From NCBI GenBank assembly GCA_937896505.1, contig CALBNP010000185.1, positions 1-21,021 of the forward strand: DNA of 21,021 bases, given 5' to 3'. The DNA is from an uncultured Bacteroidales bacterium (lineage in GTDB: Bacteria > Bacteroidota > Bacteroidia > Bacteroidales > F082). The notes beneath the pieces are model-generated. The model was not told the origin of the DNA, did not search any database, and was given only the letters and a program-made list of their open reading frames with translations. The position numbers were made by a program, and so were the translations under genes. This document shows positions 7,929 through 14,435 of the stretch, one piece after another (the stretch's first letter is position 1; every line of letters begins with the position of its first letter).

Positions 7929-9875
7929 TTATTTATTAAATTTATTACTCAATCCTTTTAAAACCAAAGAGACTATTTCTAAAATATTTGTGGAATGACA
8001 AAGCCGTTTGTTCTCATCGTCGGATAAGCCATTATCAAAAGTATATTTTGAAATCGTTTGACAAATATTATTATAATCAATTTTGTCGTCGTTATTTTCA
8101 TTGTAATATTCAACAAAACTTTTGTATGAAGTACTTTGCTCCGCTTGTGTTTTTAAATCAACAGTTTTGCCTTCTAAAATATCAACTATTGCAGTTGTTG
8201 CCCCACCAAAGCCACCTATAAGATATATAGGACGATGGGATTGGGCCGAGATTAGAAATTCTTCAATAATGCCCGCCATTTTCCCTTTAAATCCATGAAG
8301 TCGACCTCCGATAAAGATTCTTGCATCTGTATTATCAGTCATTTCTTTTCGCATTTTTGTTAGAGAGTGAGACCAAATACATAAATTCTCATTACCAACT
8401 GGAGCTAAAAATTTATCTTTATCCACAAAACTATCAGGAGCTTCAACACGAACACACTTCACACGTTTGTGTCTAAACTCAGCTTCAATGCTTTTGGTTA
8501 TATTCAAATGAATTGGCCAAGCAAAATAATTTGTAAAATACTCAACTTTTACGTCTGATTTTTCTTGATGGCCATACTGATATGAAAAATCTTCAAAAAT
8601 CTCTGTAAAACCATCTTTACGTAAATCTCCTCCATAAACAAGTTTACCACCTGTTTTTAACACATAGCGAGATAACTCCAAAACGATGTCTTTGTACATT
8701 GATTTAGAACAACCATATTTATACATATCATCCGAATCGGAAATCGAAAACGCAATGCTTTTACCAAACAAAGATGGAATATCCTTTGCTTTTGCTTCTG
8801 TAGGTGTTACGAATTCGATTTTGTTATTACAATCTCTTAAAACTTCTTTTTCTTCATTTCCTAATGGCGGTTCTGGATAAATAACTTTTTGAGATTCATC
8901 ATTATTTAATCCGACAAAAGAAAACAACTCAGGCATGTGAGGAATAATGTTTTTTATTGAAGCGTCATTCACTTTGAATTTGTTCAATAATAATTTTTGA
9001 TATGTTTGATTGAGTGCCGATTTGAGTAAACAAACTATCATTTCGGACCAATTATCTGAATATTGTACCATTGGACAATTGCCTAAATAAGGAAATAATC
9101 TTTTTGAACCTTTACTTATGCAATCAACCACAATAGTGGGAACATTATTTCTTTTGGCTATAATAACTTCTTTTCTGCACCATTCTCGTTCAGAATATGC
9201 ATCTGATTTCAAGACAACAAGAAGGGAACTCTCAACATTATCTTTTAACTGTTTTTCAAAATCATTGGCATCTAATATATCATTAACATCAAAAAAAGTA
9301 TCTAATTTTGTATTTGAATTCAAATAATCACGTAATTGTTTAGCTTTACACTCGCAATCTTTCTTGGCATGACTAATGAAAAGTTGAACCTTAGAATTCG
9401 GATCAGTCAAAAAACGGTATAAAGTTTCCAACAGCCTTGTTTGAACCAAATCCCAATTATCTTTGAATGAATAATTATTGGATTCAACTTTCAATCCCTG
9501 TATTTTTGAAATGTCATCTAAAATTTCAAAACCGTATTGACACAATGCAATAGGATAAATCTTTACATTTGCATTTGTTGTGTTTGTCGTCACAATTTGT
9601 TGCAAATATTTTCTCCATACTTCGCTGCAGAACATGTTTTCATCTATCAATACAATCACAGCAGTTTTGTCACTCTCTGAAAAATCTATTTCTTTGATTG
9701 TATCTTTGTCTGCACCAGTTCGCAAATAAACAGGAATGTCAATACCGTCGGTCAATGGTTTATTGACATCTCTGCAAAGAAGTTGATAAATCATTTCAAA
9801 AGCTTTTTCTCCATCTGAATATTCAGAATGGTAAAGCACATATATAGCAAGGGGCATTTTCATGTTTAAATCCAT
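7929..9875 (-). CDS. TIR-SLOG protein, candidate Thoeris-like effector
   Basis: The 648-residue protein has three parts. Residues about 6-150 look like a TIR-type fold (AIYVLYHSEYSDGEKAF, then SDKTAVIVLIDENMF and W87) but no Glu follows the Trp, so this copy is probably inactive. Residues 163-285 are a canonical TIR domain: VQLFISHAKKD, FFDVNDI, and W232-C233 with the catalytic Glu E236 in REWCRKE. Residues about 372-570 resemble a SLOG (LOG/DprA-like) domain, with KLVYGGDLRKDGFTEI at 411-426 and RIFIGGRLHGFKGKMAGIIEE at 519-539; it looks closest to the TIR- and PNP-associating SLOG family (TPALS). SLOG domains sense nucleotide-type ligands, as in ThsA. A likely model is a NADase switched on by a TIR-made signal. 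The start is the ATG at 9875, with AGGAG 7 bases upstream. Confidence 0.75.
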   Translation of the reverse strand: MDLNMKMPLAIYVLYHSEYSDGEKAFEMIYQLLCRDVNKPLTDGIDIPVYLRTGADKDTIKEIDFSESDKTAVIVLIDENMFCSEVWRKYLQQIVTTNTTNANVKIYPIALCQYGFEILDDISKIQGLKVESNNYSFKDNWDLVQTRLLETLYRFLTDPNSKVQLFISHAKKDCECKAKQLRDYLNSNTKLDTFFDVNDILDANDFEKQLKDNVESSLLVVLKSDAYSEREWCRKEVIIAKRNNVPTIVVDCISKGSKRLFPYLGNCPMVQYSDNWSEMIVCLLKSALNQTYQKLLLNKFKVNDASIKNIIPHMPELFSFVGLNNDESQKVIYPEPPLGNEEKEVLRDCNNKIEFVTPTEAKAKDIPSLFGKSIAFSISDSDDMYKYGCSKSMYKDIVLELSRYVLKTGGKLVYGGDLRKDGFTEIFEDFSYQYGHQEKSDVKVEYFTNYFAWPIHLNITKSIEAEFRHKRVKCVRVEAPDSFVDKDKFLAPVGNENLCIWSHSLTKMRKEMTDNTDARIFIGGRLHGFKGKMAGIIEEFLISAQSHRPIYLIGGFGGATTAIVDILEGKTVDLKTQAEQSTSYKSFVEYYNENNDDKIDYNNICQTISKYTFDNGLSDDENKRLCHSTNILEIVSLVLKGLSNKFNK

Positions 9876-9877
9876 AA

Positions 9878-10681
9878 TTATTCTCCTGTATTTCGTTGCA
9901 TTTGTGGAATGTTATTTTTTCTTTTATCCGATTCGTTTCTTTGCCTAAATGCCTTTTCTATAGCATTTTGCATAAACACTCTATCCTCAGTCCAATCAAT
10001 CATTACAGCATAACCAGTTTCATAATTTTCGATAAATCTTTTAGGATAATTACTTTTGTAACGCTGATTAATTGGTTTATTATAATCTGGATGTGTTGGT
10101 AATACAACACCTAATAATCCGGCATAATGATCTCCAACTTTATAATTAAGCGCTCCTGAAATCTCCCAATCTACATGCTTTCTATGTTTGGTCTTATTTC
10201 CAAGCAGGACAACAAGCACCGTTGTATCACATAGATATTTTTTTTGTATTAACTGTTTGATATATTCATCTTTATTGTCAGTATCAATGTCTCCTTCTTG
10301 AACTGATTTGTTTACAACCAAATCATCAAATAAGTTTTCAAAATATTGTTTGTACAACTGATCATCTTTATGATAATAACTCAAAAATGTTTTCCTTTTC
10401 GTGATATTTTGCGGCAGTTTAGTCGCTCCTGACCCACCAAGCGAAATGATATCCCTAAAACCATCATATTGTATTATATCATCCAAAATGGTGTATTGTC
10501 CTTGTCTGTTCTTACTTAGTTTGCATAAAGATTTGCCATTTTGCATCATCCTTTTGAACCAATTTCTGTCATGAGTTTCAAAATTTCCAATAGTGGTATT
10601 TTTAGAATCAATCTCTCCACAATAAATATCATTTACTCTTCCATTATCAAAAGAAATTTTTGTTATTCCATAATCTTGCAT
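9878..10681 (-). CDS. ThsB/DUF1863-type TIR-like protein with extra N-terminal domain
   Basis: I use the ATG at 10681 (267 residues); an upstream TTG at 10705 would overlap the previous gene, while the ATG leaves an 11-base gap. Residues about 97-250 form a DUF1863 TIR-like domain: KTFLSYYHKDDQLYKQY, then IKQLIQKKYLCDTTVLVVLLG and KHRKHVDWEISGAL with W172-E173 in the catalytic position. Residues 1-85 are a separate small strand-rich domain (ITKISFDNGRVNDIYCGEI ... YDGFRDIISL) that faintly recalls DUF3892, but I am not sure. The gene is 2 bases from the TIR-SLOG gene and very probably co-expressed with it. By analogy with Thoeris, it could make the signal or recognise the phage through its extra domain. 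It is a diverged relative of the gene at 7324. Confidence 0.75.
   Translation of the reverse strand: MQDYGITKISFDNGRVNDIYCGEIDSKNTTIGNFETHDRNWFKRMMQNGKSLCKLSKNRQGQYTILDDIIQYDGFRDIISLGGSGATKLPQNITKRKTFLSYYHKDDQLYKQYFENLFDDLVVNKSVQEGDIDTDNKDEYIKQLIQKKYLCDTTVLVVLLGNKTKHRKHVDWEISGALNYKVGDHYAGLLGVVLPTHPDYNKPINQRYKSNYPKRFIENYETGYAVMIDWTEDRVFMQNAIEKAFRQRNESDKRKNNIPQMQRNTGE
9883..9887 (-). promoter_or_regulatory. Strong Shine-Dalgarno of the TIR-SLOG gene
   Basis: The minus strand reads AGGAG here, 7 bases before the ATG at 9875. Such a good match is uncommon among the genes of this window, and it confirms that start. It lies within the last codons of the preceding gene, so the two are translated as neighbours. 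Confidence 0.6.
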
Positions 10682-10692
10682 AATTCTACTAT

Positions 10693-11238
10693 TTATAAGT
10701 TCCAATCTAAGTAATTATCAAGAGGATGTGATGATGTACTTTCGTTAATAATCCTATTAGATGAAAACATTTTTTCTTTATACTCTCCAGCCAAGCTTGA
10801 AATAAAATCATTTAGTGTTCTGGTGCCTCTAATCAAAGTTACAGTTTTGAGATAATCTGGTAATTGCGCATCAATAATGCCTTTGAGTGTGAGTGCAGCA
10901 ATTTGCGTTGTATCATATCCATATCCGACTTCCCATGGCACCCACTTTGAGCCAAGCGTATTTGGAGAAATCACACAAAGCATATGGGAACTTTGTTGAA
11001 TACCTTTCTTAATGCAATTGACAACACCTTTGGGATTGTTATTTTGATAATATTCTTTTAAATTCTTGTCATATTCATCAAAATACACATCTATACCTGC
11101 TTTTGTTAAATAGTCTGCTATGTGACGGCAAATTGAAGCATCAGCCTTTTGATGACTAATAAACACACATTTAATCCCATATTGTTTCCTTCTTAATACT
11201 GTTTCTGCTTCACAATAAAATCTATTAATTCCATTCAT
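10693..11238 (-). CDS. Stand-alone TIR domain protein, ThsB-like
   Basis: The 181-residue protein is mostly one TIR domain at about residues 22-150. It shows KCVFISHQKADASICRHIA (23-41), VYFDEYD (51-57) with the acidic loop, CVISPNTLGSKW (88-99) and WVPWEVGYG (99-107), in which E103 is the expected catalytic Glu. The WVPWE segment is typical of ThsB-type bacterial TIR proteins. TIR domains cleave NAD+, and in Thoeris the product is a cyclic ADP-ribose isomer that activates the SLOG-bearing effector. The start is the ATG at 11238, 28 bases after hsdS, behind a weak GAGG. The TIR-like gene that follows starts 11 bases after this stop. No promoter box is visible in the 28-base gap, so expression probably runs on from hsdS. 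Confidence 0.85.
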   Translation of the reverse strand: MNGINRFYCEAETVLRRKQYGIKCVFISHQKADASICRHIADYLTKAGIDVYFDEYDKNLKEYYQNNNPKGVVNCIKKGIQQSSHMLCVISPNTLGSKWVPWEVGYGYDTTQIAALTLKGIIDAQLPDYLKTVTLIRGTRTLNDFISSLAGEYKEKMFSSNRIINESTSSHPLDNYLDWNL

Positions 11239-11266
11239 ACCTCATAAATATTAATGTTGTTAATCT

Positions 11267-12400
11267 TTATTTTTCTTTCATCATACTCTCCATCAGCCCT
11301 TTCTTCACGCCCTTGTATTTCTCCACCACCTTCTCCTCGGCTGCAATCTTCGCATCCACACTCGACAATATCTCCGCAATGCGACGCTGCTCGGCGAGGT
11401 CGGGAATGAATAGTTTTTGATTTTGCATTAATGACCAATCTGCTCTCGGCATTTTTGTGCCTGATGACAAATTGGCGATTTTATTTATCAATTCTGTTTG
11501 AAAAAGATAAAAAAGGAATTGTGTGTCAATAAATTCACTATGCCTTAAAACCCATATTTCGGTTGAACAAACGCCGTCAAATTGGGCAAGCCAATATTTC
11601 CTCAAATAAGGACGTAATTTGCCATATAAGACATCTCCTTTCCTAAATTTATTCTTGATGCTCAACAATTTTGAGATGTCAGAAGTCCCGTTTATTGTTC
11701 CACTTACTTGTTCCATATTTTCCATTTCAATGCAATCCTTAAATTCTGTTTGAATTAATGGATTGTATTTTTCAGATGAGGGCTCGCAGCATTCCCCCAG
11801 CTTCACTTTCTTCCATCCCTCTTTGGGTTGCAGCAGGGTGGCGAGGAGGCCGCGCTTGATGTTGCGGTACTTCGCTATCAACGCCTCCGAGGCCGCTATC
11901 GCCCCGTCAGCACTGCTCAATATTCCTGCAATGCGACGCTGCTCCGAGAGAGATTCGGGATAGGTGATTTCTAGTCTGTCAACAATATTTTTGCTCAAAT
12001 TAGGTTGGCCAGAACCTTGCGCCAAAAATAACAATGCCTGTTTGTTAAATTTGATTTGATTATATAGAAAATCCGTATCTATTATCTCATTATTTGGAAT
12101 AATTGCCAATACTGCTTGGTTGGAAGTCGCTTTTATTCTCAACATTGAAACTTGTCCCGCAGTAGCACCATATAAGGCAACCAAAATTGAATTGGCAGGA
12201 ATCCATTTCGCACTTGAATTGGTCAGTCCAGCAAGTGTGATATTCTCAATTGTGGAAGTGATTTCTGGATTGTTGACCTCACCAGATGAAACCCAAGGAA
12301 TATCACCTCCATAATAATCATCCCTACTACGGTTTGGTGTTCCACCTGCGTAAGAATCAATTATCAAATCTCCCAACTTTTTAGTAACCCATTTCGTCAT
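11267..12400 (-). CDS. hsdS: Type I restriction enzyme, specificity subunit
   Basis: The 377-residue HsdS protein has two target recognition domains (about 1-148 and 197-335), each followed by a conserved helical repeat: SEQRRIAGILSSADGAIAA at 152-170 and AEQRRIAEILSSVDAKIAA near 339. The repeats pair as the coiled coil that spaces the two half-sites and docks two HsdM copies. The recognised sequence cannot be read from the protein. At DNA level both repeats share an identical 17-base stretch and are GC-rich, whereas both recognition domains are AT-rich, the mosaic pattern expected from domain swapping. The start is the ATG at 12400, 30 bases after the full-length DUF1016 gene. No second hsdS copy or recombinase is present in the window. 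Confidence 0.93.
   Translation of the reverse strand: MTKWVTKKLGDLIIDSYAGGTPNRSRDDYYGGDIPWVSSGEVNNPEITSTIENITLAGLTNSSAKWIPANSILVALYGATAGQVSMLRIKATSNQAVLAIIPNNEIIDTDFLYNQIKFNKQALLFLAQGSGQPNLSKNIVDRLEITYPESLSEQRRIAGILSSADGAIAASEALIAKYRNIKRGLLATLLQPKEGWKKVKLGECCEPSSEKYNPLIQTEFKDCIEMENMEQVSGTINGTSDISKLLSIKNKFRKGDVLYGKLRPYLRKYWLAQFDGVCSTEIWVLRHSEFIDTQFLFYLFQTELINKIANLSSGTKMPRADWSLMQNQKLFIPDLAEQRRIAEILSSVDAKIAAEEKVVEKYKGVKKGLMESMMKEK
11376..11392. repeat. hsdS conserved-region repeat, copy 1
   Basis: GCAATGCGACGCTGCTC on the plus strand is identical to the stretch at 11928-11944. It encodes the EQRRIA segment of the second conserved region of HsdS. Such repeats allow recombination that exchanges recognition domains. 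Confidence 0.75.
11928..11944. repeat. hsdS conserved-region repeat, copy 2
   Basis: This is the second direct copy of the 17-base stretch, 552 bases from the first, encoding EQRRIA in the central conserved region of HsdS. Confidence 0.75.
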
Positions 12401-12430
12401 TGCGCTTTCTATTTAAGTGAATTTGTGTTT

Positions 12431-13693
12431 TCATTTTCCATTTGTATTTCGCGCATTTTCTGCCGCAGGAGTTTCTTGTCGGGCAGGCACAGCCTCGTCG
12501 CTGATGATTTTTTTCAAATCCTCAATATCGGGCAATGCCTTTCGTAAGTCTTCCGGCATATCGGCTGCTGTTTTATAGGTGGCCACGCCCATAGGACTTG
12601 TGTATTTCTGAATGACATATTCCACAAAGTCTTTGTTGGCGGATTTGCAAAGCACAATTCCTATTGAAGGATTTTCGTGAGGCTTGCGCACGTGGTCGTC
12701 GAGGATTTGCAAATAGGTGGTTAGTTGGGCAAGATAGGCCGGTTTGAATTCGCCCAGCTTCAGTTCAACAACCACCAGGGAATTGAGTTCTCGATTAAAA
12801 AACAGCAAATCGGGAAAAAACTCAACGCCATACACTTCCAAATGATATTGATTGCCAATGAAGGAGAAATCCTTCCCGAATGTCATTATAAAGTTTTTGA
12901 TATTCTGGACAATTCTTTGTTCAACAACTCTCTCATCAATATCCTGACGATCGCGTTCGCCGATTTCTTCCGTATTGATAAACTCCAATGCGTATGAGTC
13001 TTTGAACATCATTACCGCCTTGCGGGCCATGGATGAATTGGAAATGGTTTGCGAAAAGTTGTTCGGTAGTTTGTCCCGATTTTCAAATGCCTGTTGTTTT
13101 ATGATTTTTTCAAGCGCATCGACAGAAAGATGCTCTTCGGCAGTGCGATGTATGTAATAATATCGAGCGTTTATATCTTCAATATTTCTGTATATTTCTA
13201 CGTGATGAGAAAATGGCACATTAAAGAAGTCTTCGATTGGGAAATTGACAATATTTGGAATTGTCATTGTTCGGAAAACGTCAATTGTATTTTCTGATGA
13301 AATATCATTTATATTACTGATAGATAATTCTTTGTTAGAATCGTGCGTTATAACGCACGATTCTTCAGAATCCGATGCGTGCGTTGTAACGCACGCATTT
13401 GAATCCAACATTCTCCAGTGTTCATAAAACAATCTCATCTTTTTCAAGCTTGTTTCTGAATAGCCTCTCAATCCTGGCATTTCTTTGCGGAGTTGTTCAC
13501 TTATTGCTTTTAGTGCCCCGCTTCCATATTCCATCTTGCGAGTATTCTTCGATAAATATTTTCCAATCGCGAAATAAACAGCGAGTTGCACGCGGTTTAC
13601 ATCTTTCAGTGCCTCATACTGGCCTTGCAAGATGGCGGTTTTGATTGCCTCCACCGCTTCGGTCAGTGATATTAATGTGTCTTCTTTATTCAT
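12431..13693 (-). CDS. DUF1016 family protein with PD-(D/E)XK nuclease domain
   Basis: The 420-residue protein has the DUF1016 (YhcG-like) N-terminal helical domain at about 10-95 (GQYEALKDVNRVQLAVYFAIG) and a C-terminal PD-(D/E)XK nuclease-like domain with D295 (FFPDLLFF) and ExK at E310/K312 (LVVVELKLGEF). These proteins are common in type I restriction loci and are suspected to act on DNA in defence, but no firm role is known. Between the domains, residues 101-107 and 113-119 are a repeated CVxTHxS motif, encoded by two palindromic DNA repeats. The start is the ATG at 13693, about 37 bases downstream of a TACCTTTG box. It lies between the short DUF1016 gene and hsdS. Confidence 0.85.
   Translation of the reverse strand: MNKEDTLISLTEAVEAIKTAILQGQYEALKDVNRVQLAVYFAIGKYLSKNTRKMEYGSGALKAISEQLRKEMPGLRGYSETSLKKMRLFYEHWRMLDSNACVTTHASDSEESCVITHDSNKELSISNINDISSENTIDVFRTMTIPNIVNFPIEDFFNVPFSHHVEIYRNIEDINARYYYIHRTAEEHLSVDALEKIIKQQAFENRDKLPNNFSQTISNSSMARKAVMMFKDSYALEFINTEEIGERDRQDIDERVVEQRIVQNIKNFIMTFGKDFSFIGNQYHLEVYGVEFFPDLLFFNRELNSLVVVELKLGEFKPAYLAQLTTYLQILDDHVRKPHENPSIGIVLCKSANKDFVEYVIQKYTSPMGVATYKTAADMPEDLRKALPDIEDLKKIISDEAVPARQETPAAENARNTNGK
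13337..13364. repeat. 28-base perfect palindrome inside the DUF1016 gene
   Basis: The stretch is its own reverse complement over all 28 bases, centred on TTATAA. Its 18-base core CGTGCGTTATAACGCACG (13342-13359) recurs at 13378-13395 with one change. It is in frame and encodes the repeated CVITHDS segment. Confidence 0.8.
13375..13398. repeat. Second palindrome, partner of 13337-13364
   Basis: ATGCGTGCGTT and its reverse complement flank a 2-base centre. The 18-base core CGTGCGTTGTAACGCACG starts 36 bases (12 codons) from the core of the first palindrome, so the encoded peptide repeat stays in frame (CVTTHAS). Confidence 0.8.
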
Positions 13694-13729
13694 AACGTTG
13701 ACATATCTTTTCCAGATTTTTTATAGCTG

Positions 13730-13737
13730 CAAAGGTA
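13730..13737 (-). promoter_or_regulatory. Candidate -7 promoter box of the full-length DUF1016 gene
   Basis: The minus strand reads TACCTTTG, an exact TAnnTTTG match, 36 bases before the ATG at 13693. It lies inside the 49-base repeat shared with 14387-14435. It may also drive hsdS and the TIR block, because the gaps after it are short and show no other box. Confidence 0.5.
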
Positions 13738-13778
13738 CCATTTTTCTTACTTCAAAACACACCCCAGTTCCTTCAGAT
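13730..13778. repeat. Duplicated hsdM 3' end and promoter, copy 1
   Basis: This 49-base stretch matches 14387-14435 at 43 positions without gaps. The matching stretch contains the last codons and the stop of hsdM plus the TACCTTTG box. The two copies flank the short DUF1016 gene. Confidence 0.75.
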
Positions 13779-13788
13779 GCGCTTTCAT
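13747..13788 (-). pseudogene. Remnant of an hsdM C-terminus
   Basis: Minus-strand translation gives MKAHLKELGCVLK and a stop, against the true HsdM end AYLKELGYVSK. It begins at an ATG whose A is shared with the stop of the short DUF1016 gene (TAATG). Only 13 codons remain, so it is best read as a scar of recombination with an hsdM gene, not as a functional peptide. Confidence 0.55.
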
Positions 13789-14357
13789 TATTGTTCATTA
13801 TTAGCCGATTTCTCAATATCTTCAATGCTTGGCAGCGAAGACTTGTATTTTTCCGGAATCAATTTCGACAGATAATTCAAGAGAACCGCTCTCGACCAAC
13901 TGTTTTCTACCGTTTTGTTGATATAAAACAATGCCTTGTCAGGCTGGTTTTTGCATTTGTCGATAATCAATTTATGATGCCCCCAAGGAACTTCAAACAA
14001 GGCCGCCAATTGCCCCCCAACCTGGGGAGTATTTGAAATTGCATCTTCTTCAGATTGCTCCCCAACTTGGGGAGTGGTTTCAACAAGCTGATTGTAAAGA
14101 AGATAAAAATTCTTCATATACAACAAATTGGTAACAGAAAATGACTTTACATCTGGTAAACTTTTCTGCAAATCCGTACTGATTTGTTGCAAAATCTTGT
14201 CACCATAAACAGATTTCTCCGACAGCACTAAAATATCTTTGCCTAAAAACCAGTAGAATTCAAGCATTTCGGTATTGACCTTTACGGCAGCTTTTACCTG
14301 ACACCTACGAAATTGTGCGGCGACTTGTGAAATCCATTCTTTATAATCTTTTTCCAT
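13788..14357 (-). CDS. Short DUF1016 protein lacking the nuclease core
   Basis: I use the ATG at 14357 (189 residues); the TTG at 14363 is a weaker choice. The N-terminal DUF1016 domain is complete (QVAAQFRRCQVKAAVKVNTE ... LEFYWFLGKDI), followed by VPWGHHKLIIDKCKN (123-137) and the family signature ENSWSRAVLL (151-160). The next residues, NYLSKLIPEKYKSSLPSIED (161-180), are what full-length relatives carry at their extreme C-terminus. The PD-(D/E)XK domain normally between these two points is missing, consistent with an in-frame internal deletion. Residues 95-101 and 110-116 repeat TPQVGxQ and are encoded by paired palindromic repeats. It is related to the gene at 12431. It may be a decaying copy or a nuclease-free partner. 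Confidence 0.75.
   Translation of the reverse strand: MEKDYKEWISQVAAQFRRCQVKAAVKVNTEMLEFYWFLGKDILVLSEKSVYGDKILQQISTDLQKSLPDVKSFSVTNLLYMKNFYLLYNQLVETTPQVGEQSEEDAISNTPQVGGQLAALFEVPWGHHKLIIDKCKNQPDKALFYINKTVENSWSRAVLLNYLSKLIPEKYKSSLPSIEDIEKSANNEQ
14013..14029. repeat. Palindromic repeat in the short DUF1016 gene, copy 1
   Basis: CCCCCCAACCTGGGGAG matches the copy at 14058-14074 at 15 of 17 positions; the stem is CCCCA/TGGGG. It encodes TPQVGGQ in frame. Confidence 0.7.
14058..14074. repeat. Palindromic repeat in the short DUF1016 gene, copy 2
   Basis: CTCCCCAACTTGGGGAG has two perfect 8-base arms around one central base. It begins 45 bases (15 codons) from the first copy and encodes TPQVGEQ in the same frame. 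Confidence 0.75.
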
Positions 14358-14386
14358 GTTCAATTTTGTTTGCGAAAATCAAAACA

Positions 14387-14394
14387 CAAAGGTA
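14387..14394 (-). promoter_or_regulatory. Candidate -7 promoter box of the short DUF1016 gene
   Basis: The minus strand reads TACCTTTG, 29 bases before the ATG at 14357 and 9 bases after the hsdM stop. It is the partner of the box at 13730-13737. Confidence 0.45.
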
Positions 14395-14435
14395 CGGTTT
14401 TTCTTACTTTGAAACATATCCCAGTTCCTTCAGAT
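14387..14435. repeat. hsdM 3' end and promoter, copy 2 (in place)
   Basis: This is the functional copy: it covers the last codons of hsdM (AYLKELGYVSK), its stop and the following promoter-like box. It matches 13730-13778 at 43 of 49 positions; the six differences argue against a very recent duplication. Confidence 0.75.

Noticed and set aside
7324..11238. TIR block read as a CBASS or Pycsar system
   Set aside because: No nucleotidyltransferase (GS motif with DxD) or cyclase is encoded in the block; the signal makers are TIR-type, which points to Thoeris logic instead.
11267..12400. Phase-variable hsdS inversion system
   Set aside because: Only one hsdS gene and no recombinase or inverted hsdS repeat lie in the window; only direct repeats within the gene were found.
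13337..14074. Palindromic repeats considered as a CRISPR array or transcription terminators
   Set aside because: There are only two copies of each, 36 or 45 bases apart, they lie inside open coding frames, and no T-run follows. They are better described as coding repeats.
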